A DNA stretch of 64,000 bases from an uncultured Erythrobacter sp. (GTDB lineage Bacteria; Pseudomonadota; Alphaproteobacteria; Sphingomonadales; Sphingomonadaceae), in NCBI RefSeq assembly GCF_947497915.1, contig NZ_CANMIJ010000002.1, positions 434,001 through 498,000 of the forward strand, in the 5' to 3' direction. A program made the position numbers and the translations under genes. Positions 58,420 through 64,000 of this stretch are shown here, piece by piece; position 1 is the stretch's first letter, and each line of letters begins with the position of its first letter. The notes under the pieces were generated by a model, which was not told where the DNA came from, searched no databases, and was given only the letters and a program-made list of their open reading frames with translations.

Positions 58420-59748
58420 ATGGGCGTAGAAGGCTCTTTCATTCCGGCCGGTATTTTGGCCGATTATCCGGCGCTGCCTGAACAGGACCGCGCACCGGAC
58501 GGGGTCGCTGTGTCCGAAATTGACGCGATTGACGGCGCGCCCAGCTTTGCTGCGAAGTGGCCGGATGCAATCAGCAACCTGTACAAGCAGGAAGTCGAAG
58601 ATCGGCTGTACCGCGAACAGCATTTCCTGTTCGTGCTCGGCTTTATCACGTGCCTGGTCACTGTAGCGCTTGATGCGCTTATCGCTCCGGCGATGGTTAC
58701 CGAAGGCGCGGTGATCCGCATCCTCACCGCCGGGCCGATCACATTGCTGGGCATGCTGGCGGCGGAGAAACGCTGGACCAAGACTTTGACGGTGTGCGTG
58801 GGCGCGGCCCCTATCGCGTTTGTCGCTGCGATCATCCACCTGTCGTTTCATCTGCCCCCACAATTCGCCGCGAGCTACCTGACCGCGACGACGCTGGTGC
58901 TGGCCATGGCAAATGTGGTGCTGCCGTTCACGATTGCGCAAGTCGCGCGGTTCTCATTATTCTTTATCGCGGCGGCGATCGTCATTCTTGCCCTCGGTCC
59001 GAAAGGCGCGCTGGAGGTTAGGTCTGACTATGTCCTGCTGCTTTGCGTGGTCGCAGCGGCGACCATTCCGCTAGCCATGCGGTTTGAACAATTGCGGCAG
59101 CGCAACTTCCTGCTCAATCTACGCAGTCTGGTGACAGCGCGTGAACTGCGCGAGGCGAACCAACAGCTGCAGGATTTGTCAGAGCAAGACCCGCTGACGG
59201 GAGCGCTGAATCGCCGCGGCTTTGCGCGCGTTTTTGATGAGCGGATTGCACAGTTTGGCAAAGACGCAGTGGCGGGCCGCGCCGCGTTGATCATGGTCGA
59301 TATCGATCATTTCAAACATTTCAACGACACGCACGGGCACCAAGCTGGCGACACCTGCCTGTCGATGGTTTCCGCCGCGGTTCAATCGATCATCAGTGAT
59401 ACTGGCGGCATGGTGGCGCGGTATGGCGGCGAGGAATTTGTCGCTGCGCTGCGCGAGGAATTTCCGGGCCACGCCCAGAAAGTCGCAGAGGAAATTCGCG
59501 AGGCTGTCGCCGGTTTGCTGGTGCCGGTTGGCGATGAACACGGCCCGTCGGGACGATCATTGGTGACGGCGTCGCTCGGTGTGGGAGTTGGGGAGACGAT
59601 CGCCCGCCGCCTCTCATCCGAAGACTGCGACGCGATGCGCGAAGAGTTGATTGAGATGGCGGATGCGGCGCTCTACGCGGCAAAACATGCCGGACGGAAC
59701 TGCGTCGAAGTGGTCAGCCGCGCTGATCCGATTGCGCGCACAGCCTGA
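58420..59748 (+). CDS. diguanylate cyclase with membrane sensor domain
   Basis: A 442-residue protein. Residues ~60-240 hold 5-6 membrane helices (MASE-like sensor), then a GGDEF domain with YGGEEFVAAL near residue 330 and MVDIDHFKHFNDTHGHQAGD as the metal/GTP part. The signature GGEEF predicts active c-di-GMP synthesis. The residues at the I-site position before RYGGEEF are not R-x-x-D, so product inhibition is probably missing. It sits between nrdB and the PilZ gene. Confidence 0.88.
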   Translation: MGVEGSFIPAGILADYPALPEQDRAPDGVAVSEIDAIDGAPSFAAKWPDAISNLYKQEVEDRLYREQHFLFVLGFITCLVTVALDALIAPAMVTEGAVIRILTAGPITLLGMLAAEKRWTKTLTVCVGAAPIAFVAAIIHLSFHLPPQFAASYLTATTLVLAMANVVLPFTIAQVARFSLFFIAAAIVILALGPKGALEVRSDYVLLLCVVAAATIPLAMRFEQLRQRNFLLNLRSLVTARELREANQQLQDLSEQDPLTGALNRRGFARVFDERIAQFGKDAVAGRAALIMVDIDHFKHFNDTHGHQAGDTCLSMVSAAVQSIISDTGGMVARYGGEEFVAALREEFPGHAQKVAEEIREAVAGLLVPVGDEHGPSGRSLVTASLGVGVGETIARRLSSEDCDAMREELIEMADAALYAAKHAGRNCVEVVSRADPIARTA

Positions 59749-59770
59749 ACCAAATCGCCCGATCGCTGCA

Positions 59771-60055
59771 TCAATCCTTGCCGCGTTTCGATCCGAAGAA
59801 ACTGCCACCGCCCAGCACTGTGATGCCTAGGAAGAACCCGAAATCATACCACCCGCCTTTGTTGGGCACAGCATAGACCGCGATTTCCGGGTTGAAGAGC
59901 GATCCGATCCAGCTCCACGGAAAGATAAATCCGTGCCACAGGCCCCACCAAAATCCGGGTGCGCCCGCTTCGGCGGATACCGTCACATCGATCTGGCTGG
60001 CGCAGGCCGATAGCAGTAACGCGAGGCCGAGGGCGGTAAGGACGCGCATATTCAT
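59771..60055 (-). CDS. hypothetical lipoprotein
   Basis: A 94-residue protein with lipobox LLSACASQ. The mature region is Trp/Phe-rich and ends in GSKRGKD, with a possible second hydrophobic stretch (FFLGITVLGGGSFFG). It overlaps the upstream 60-residue membrane gene by 4 bp (ATGA). No function is known. Confidence 0.68.
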   Translation of the reverse strand: MNMRVLTALGLALLLSACASQIDVTVSAEAGAPGFWWGLWHGFIFPWSWIGSLFNPEIAVYAVPNKGGWYDFGFFLGITVLGGGSFFGSKRGKD

Positions 60056-60234
60056 AGCTGGATCACCGCAACGGTCAGCCACAAAAGCGGCACGAAAATC
60101 GCGACGATCATGATGTGCAGCCGTCCCGCATTGGCGACATGGCCATGGCCTGCGCGCATCACGCGAAAGCCGTTGGCCGCGAACGCCAGCGCCAAGAGTG
60201 TCCCGATAATTCCGATCCAGAGTGTCGGTGTCAT
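60052..60234 (-). CDS. small membrane protein (60 aa)
   Basis: A 60-residue protein with two helices, the first starting TPTLWIGIIGTLLALAFAANGFRVMR and the second IMIVAIFVPLLWLTVAVIQL, joined by a His-containing loop (AGHGHVANAGRLH). It is coupled to the following lipoprotein gene by an ATGA overlap. The frame extends further upstream, but MTPTLW is the sensible start. Function unknown. Confidence 0.65.
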   Translation of the reverse strand: MTPTLWIGIIGTLLALAFAANGFRVMRAGHGHVANAGRLHIMIVAIFVPLLWLTVAVIQL

Positions 60235-60328
60235 TTGTCTCAAACCTCCCGACGGCTGCGTACAGTGCAGCCGCCCATGAGGGGTGTTGATGACATATTT
60301 CGGTTGAAAGTGCGAGGCCGCGCCCAAT

Positions 60329-60688
60329 TCAGCAGAACCGGTTCGGCAGGCTCTTTGGCACGGGATCGAAATCGCCGGGGGTCACGTCCTCCAGTTTACC
60401 GGGTACGTGGCTGAATTTGAACTTTTCGATCATCTGATCGGTGAAGGGGTTGAGAAATGTCACCCCGATCTCACCATCCTCGATCCACCTGACCGTAGCG
60501 CGGTGGGGGCCGGAACTGCCAACATACATTTGCAGCTGCAGCCCGCGCATCAATTTCGATCCGGGCGCATGGAAGCGGCATCCGCCGACCGAGAGATCGG
60601 ATAGGACAACATCAACCGCAGAACCGCGGCCCGTGAAGTAGCGGGCAGGCAGATTGATCGGTTTACGCGGAACTTGGCGAGTTTGCAT
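60329..60688 (-). CDS. PilZ domain protein (c-di-GMP receptor)
   Basis: A 119-residue single-domain PilZ protein. The N-terminal RKPINLPARYF provides the R-x3-R-like c-di-GMP motif, and DLSVGGCRFHAPG supplies the D/N-x-S-x2-G motif. It is close to a diguanylate cyclase gene in the window, so local signalling is possible. The C-terminus (PGDFDPVPKSLP) is not part of the domain. Confidence 0.85.
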   Translation of the reverse strand: MQTRQVPRKPINLPARYFTGRGSAVDVVLSDLSVGGCRFHAPGSKLMRGLQLQMYVGSSGPHRATVRWIEDGEIGVTFLNPFTDQMIEKFKFSHVPGKLEDVTPGDFDPVPKSLPNRFC

Positions 60689-60744
60689 GACGCGCTGTTT
60701 GTAACACCAACATACTTAACCGTGCGTAAAGAGCGGCTTAGAAA

Positions 60745-60778
60745 GAAAACCCCCGCAGAGCCGGGGCTATGCGGGGGT
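60745..60778 (-). terminator. intrinsic terminator downstream of nrdA
   Basis: On the minus strand CCCCCGCA and TGCGGGGG pair with an inner loop TAGCCCCGGCTC, followed by TTTTCTTTC. It starts ~25 bp after the nrdA stop. Confidence 0.85.
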
Positions 60779-60802
60779 CAATTCTTTCGGAAGTGAGAGT
60801 CG

Positions 60803-62845
60803 TTACTGGCAGCTCAAGCATTCCTCGTAATCGGTTTGCTGTTCGCCAAGCTCGGCTTTCAACGCAATTTCCGGAGCGTCTGTCGTGTTGTCCGCTTCGA
60901 CGCCGCCGGCAAAGCCTGCGCGCTGAACCGATTTCGACCGGAGATAATACAGCGATTTGATGCCTTTTTCCCAAGCTTGGAAGTGCAGCATCATCAGGTC
61001 CCATTTGTCGACATCCGCCGGGATAAACAGGTTCAGCGACTGCGCCTGATCGATGTAAGGCGCGCGATCGGCTGCAAATTCGAGCAGCCAACGCTGATCG
61101 ATTTCAAAGCTGGTCTTGAAGCTCGCTTTTTCCTCATCAGTCAGGAAATCGAGATGCTGGACGCTGCCACCTTTTTCGAGGATCGAGTTCCACACATTGT
61201 TCGAATTCTTGCTCTTACTATCGAGGATTTTTTCCAGATACGGGTTCTTCACGATGAAGCTGCCCGACAGGGTTTTATGCGTGTAAATGTTGGCAGGGAT
61301 CGGCTCGATACAAGCCGAAGTGCCGCCGCAAATGATCGAAATCGACGCGGTTGGCGCGATTGCCATTTTGCAGCTGAAACGCTCCATCGCGCCCATTTCC
61401 GCCGCATCAGGACACGGTCCGCGTTCCTGTGCGAGCAGCATGCTGGCTTCGGATGCCTTGGCCTGAATATGTTTGAACATTTTCAGGTTCAGCGCCTTTG
61501 CCATTGCGCTTTCAAAGCCGAGGCCTTTTTGCTGCAAGAACGAGTGGAAGCCCATCACGCCCAGACCAACCGAACGCTCACGCTCAGCCGAATATTTGGC
61601 GCGCGCCATTTCGTCCGGTGCGCGGTCGATATAATCCTGCAGGACATTGTCGAGCATGCGCATCACGTCTTCGATGAATTGCTTGTCGCCGTTCCACTCA
61701 TCCCATTTTTCAAGGTTGAGCGAAGACAGGCAGCAAACCGCCGTGCGATCATTGCCGAGGTGATCGATACCGGTTGGCAGAGTGATTTCGCTGCACAGGT
61801 TCGATGTCGAAACTTTCAGGCCCAGATCACGGTGATGCTTTGGCATCATGCGGTTCACTGTGTCGTTGAACACAATGTACGGCTCACCCGTTGCAAGGCG
61901 GCATTCGACCAGTTTCTGGAACAGCGAGCGCGCATCAACTGTACCTCGTACATCGCCGGTTTTCGGTGATGTGAGTTCGAATTCGGCACCGTCACGGACA
62001 GCTTCCATGAATTTATCGGTCAGCAAAACACCGTGGTGCAGATTGAGCGCTTTACGGTTGAAATCGCCCGATGGCTTACGAATTTCGAGGAATTCCTCGA
62101 TCTCAGGGTGGCTCACATCGAGATAGCAAGCCGCCGAACCGCGGCGCAGCGAACCTTGTGAAATGGCGAGCGTCAGGCTGTCCATGACGCGCACGAACGG
62201 GATGATGCCGCTGGTTTTGCCGTTGAGGCCAACCGGCTCACCAATGCCGCGGACATTGCCCCAATAGGTGCCGATGCCGCCGCCTTTAGAGGCAAGCCAG
62301 ACATTCTCGTTCCATGTGTTCACGATGCCATCGAGGCTGTCGGACACAGAGTTCAGATAGCAGCTGATTGGCAGGCCGCGCGATGTGCCGCCATTGGACA
62401 GAACCGGTGTTGCCGGCATGAACCACAAGTTGGAAATATAATCATACAGTCGCTGGGCGTGTTCCTGATCATCGGCATAGGCATCGGCCACACGCGCAAA
62501 GAGATCCTGGAATGTTTCATTGGGCAGCAAATAGCGATCGATCAGCGTCTCTTTGCCGAATTCGGTCAGCTTGGAATCGCGCGTTTCGTCGGTTTTGACT
62601 GTGAAACGGCGATCGTTGACCTTTTTGCTATCGATATCGACGGCGGCCTTGCTCGCTTCGCCAATCGCACCGGCCAGCGCAGCGCCGGCCTTTTCGGCGA
62701 TCAGCTCATCGCTGCCTTTATCGGTCGTTTTCATGCTCACCGCTTTCGCTTCGGTTTCGGTGCTGGTCGCAGCCCCGGTGTCTGTTTCAGTCACTGCGTC
62801 GCCTGTGTTCTCGCTTGGCACGCTATCACTCGCTTTAAATTCCAT
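60803..62845 (-). CDS. nrdA: class Ia ribonucleotide reductase, large subunit
   Basis: A 680-residue catalytic subunit that reduces ribonucleotides to deoxyribonucleotides. It shows PISCYLNSVSD and NLCSEITLPT (active-site cysteines), the RRGSAACYLDVSHPEIEEFLEIR block, and the C-terminal redox pair DYEECLSCQ. There is no full ATP-cone at the N-terminus; instead a low-complexity acidic stretch of ~70 residues (EAKAVSMKTTDKGSDELIAEK) precedes the core. The start is uncertain: ATG 62845 is used because it precedes that stretch, while the frame reaches 62992. Transcription probably comes from a promoter ~250 bp upstream. Confidence 0.93.
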   Translation of the reverse strand: MEFKASDSVPSENTGDAVTETDTGAATSTETEAKAVSMKTTDKGSDELIAEKAGAALAGAIGEASKAAVDIDSKKVNDRRFTVKTDETRDSKLTEFGKETLIDRYLLPNETFQDLFARVADAYADDQEHAQRLYDYISNLWFMPATPVLSNGGTSRGLPISCYLNSVSDSLDGIVNTWNENVWLASKGGGIGTYWGNVRGIGEPVGLNGKTSGIIPFVRVMDSLTLAISQGSLRRGSAACYLDVSHPEIEEFLEIRKPSGDFNRKALNLHHGVLLTDKFMEAVRDGAEFELTSPKTGDVRGTVDARSLFQKLVECRLATGEPYIVFNDTVNRMMPKHHRDLGLKVSTSNLCSEITLPTGIDHLGNDRTAVCCLSSLNLEKWDEWNGDKQFIEDVMRMLDNVLQDYIDRAPDEMARAKYSAERERSVGLGVMGFHSFLQQKGLGFESAMAKALNLKMFKHIQAKASEASMLLAQERGPCPDAAEMGAMERFSCKMAIAPTASISIICGGTSACIEPIPANIYTHKTLSGSFIVKNPYLEKILDSKSKNSNNVWNSILEKGGSVQHLDFLTDEEKASFKTSFEIDQRWLLEFAADRAPYIDQAQSLNLFIPADVDKWDLMMLHFQAWEKGIKSLYYLRSKSVQRAGFAGGVEADNTTDAPEIALKAELGEQQTDYEECLSCQ

Positions 62846-63470
62846 CTCTGCCCCATTCGCCTCGCTCGAATCGGCGCGCAGCCCCTTATAGCGGAGAATT
62901 GCGTATGTTCCGATTCTGTTCTCTACAGACCGATCAACAGAAAACCCACAGCTTGTGCTGTGTCTTATCCTTCGATCACCCCAATCCGGCACGGTTCACT
63001 CACTACGCAGACTCCGATCCCCTCACGCAAAGCCCCGTATTCGAAAATATGGGGTCGATACGCTGCGATCACTAGGTCTTGTGGGTAAGCAGCCCCGAAC
63101 AACCACTAGATAGTGAATCACAGGTGCGATTGACGCAAGAGGGTAAATACCGATTAACGTAAACTCTGGCTCAGTTTGGCCGGTGTATTACTTTGCTGCA
63201 ACGCCGCGACGCGGCGGAAACCCTAGGCTTGTCAGACACGCAACCCCTAAAAGGAATCTGCGAAAAAATTTTGACGTGCAAAAGGTGCCAAGCGGGCTTG
63301 TGAATCATTCGAATCCAAGCGCGCAACAATCGAATCCAAAGCGGCCCCTCGGCAGCACGCAATTCGTGTCGCAAAATTACAAGTGCGCGAATTTCGCAGC
63401 AATTGAATCGCTTCGCCGATCAGTTTCAAATTTTGCTCAAGTGATTCGCGCGACGTTGCGGAACGCTGCG
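62846..63470. other. 625-bp intergenic region upstream of nrdA
   Basis: No gene is convincing here. It holds the nrdA promoter with putative NrdR boxes (63069-63138), a leader hairpin CACAGC...GCTGTG at 62947-62962, a second palindrome CCCCGTAT...ATATGGGG at 63033-63054, and an unusual number of GANTC sites in its left part (63115-63446). The stretch 63171-63374 has an open frame without coding character. Confidence 0.6.
63069..63138 (-). promoter_or_regulatory. nrdA promoter with two candidate NrdR boxes
   Basis: On the minus strand TTGCGT (63133-63138) and CACTAT (63110-63115) lie 17 bp apart, a good -35/-10 pair. One candidate NrdR box (CACTAGATAGTG region, 63101-63116) covers the -10. 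A second (CACTA...TTGTG, 63069-63084) matches the consensus CACWA-N4-TWGTG better. Box centres are 32 bp apart, about three helical turns, as usual for NrdR pairs. No nrdR gene lies in the window. Confidence 0.55.
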
Positions 63471-64000
63471 TCAGGCGGGCGCTTTCACGCTTCCCACGTG
63501 ATCGACAATTTCTTGCGTCACGCGGCCAATCAGCTCGACAGGAATGTCATGACCCCAGCCCGGAATGGTCACCAGCTTTGCGCCCGGAATATGCGCGGCG
63601 GTGTCCTGCCCGCCTTCCAGCTTGACCAGCGGATCATCTTCGCCGTGCAGCACCAGAGTTGGCGTGGTGACATTCTTCAATCGCTCACGCCGGTCACCAT
63701 CGTCGATGATCGCCGCCAGTTGGCGCGGGAGGCCGGGAGGATAGACGCTGCGGCGGATCGCCTTCAGCACCTTTTCCTCGCGGCGCTGCGGATCGGCGGG
63801 ATAGCCGGGGCTACCAATGCTTTGCTGCACATTGATGCCGTGGGCGAGCAGGTCCTGCTCTTCCATAGATGTCAGCGGCGCGATCAGCGCTTGCATTGCT
63901 TGTTTGTCAGCCTGCGGCACTTTGGGATTGCCGGTGGTCGACATGATCGAGGTAAGCGAAAGCAGCTTATCCGCGTGATTGATGCCCATCAGTTGAACGA
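63471..64000 (-). CDS. alpha/beta hydrolase, truncated by the window edge
   Basis: The C-terminal ~175 residues of an alpha/beta hydrolase. LVLHGEDDPLVKLEGG supplies the catalytic Asp and IPGWGHDIP the catalytic His; the frame continues without a stop to 64000 (reading ...VQLMGINHADKLLSLTSIMSTTG), where the nucleophile-serine part should follow upstream. The N-terminus lies outside the window. The substrate is unknown. Confidence 0.8.
   Translation of the reverse strand, partial: VQLMGINHADKLLSLTSIMSTTGNPKVPQADKQAMQALIAPLTSMEEQDLLAHGINVQQSIGSPGYPADPQRREEKVLKAIRRSVYPPGLPRQLAAIIDDGDRRERLKNVTTPTLVLHGEDDPLVKLEGGQDTAAHIPGAKLVTIPGWGHDIPVELIGRVTQEIVDHVGSVKAPA

Noticed and set aside
63171-63374. A 67-codon open frame upstream of nrdA
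   Set aside because: No ribosome-binding site, no recognisable composition, and it overlaps regulatory-looking sequence with GANTC sites.

Overview
The window looks like chromosomal DNA of an alphaproteobacterium, most likely a sphingomonad of the Erythrobacter/Altererythrobacter kind. This is inferred from the GC-rich, tightly packed genes, the glutathione-dependent formaldehyde pathway, PutA without a DNA-binding domain, class Ia nrdA/nrdB, and CcrM-type GANTC clustering. No rRNA gene is present to settle the genus.

Layout. (1) 1-3.6 kb: formaldehyde detoxification (frmA, a cupin, fghA, a PaaI thioesterase), then a TetR regulator coupled to a flavin reductase. (2) 3.8-25.6 kb: mostly housekeeping and catabolic genes: nhaA with a coupled hydrolase, a giant periplasmic amidohydrolase, an APC permease, an acyl-CoA dehydrogenase paired with an APH-type kinase fused to a DUF6285-like domain, an M48 peptidase, an aldehyde dehydrogenase, a GST, mtnP, putA, dcd, and a saccharopine-dehydrogenase-like reductase preceded by an elaborate interleaved palindrome. 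(3) 25.7-27.9 kb: a ZnuD-like TonB receptor with a His/Glu-rich loop. (4) 28.2-35.0 kb: nine tandem, overlapping genes for single-pass membrane proteins with almost identical N-terminal heads and divergent periplasmic tails. This is the most unusual part of the window. (5) 35.09-44.6 kb: an integrative element inserted in the 3' part of a tRNA-Gly(GCC) gene. It has a perfect 49-bp attachment duplication and carries two tyrosine recombinases, an excisionase-like protein, an HTH/zinc-ribbon protein and a type III restriction-modification system. (6) 44.6-55.9 kb: a thioredoxin-TPR protein, a Lon-substrate-binding-domain protein, TetR and MAPEG genes, a minus-strand run argB-yggT-folD-two lipoproteins-marC, an orphan DUF2282 (bufferin-like) gene behind a sigma-F-like promoter, and several small envelope proteins. 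(7) 56-64 kb: an uncharacterised AT-richer gene, nrdB, a diguanylate cyclase, a PilZ protein, nrdA with a promoter covered by putative NrdR boxes, and the 3' part of a hydrolase that runs off the window.

How they fit together: many neighbours share ATGA or TGATG stop/start overlaps, so translational coupling is common (flavin reductase-TetR, nhaA-hydrolase, mod-res, and all nine array genes). Most function calls rest on recognised motifs. The nine-gene array, the 175-, 208-, 281- and 379-residue hypothetical proteins and several lipoproteins have no function that can be read from sequence alone.
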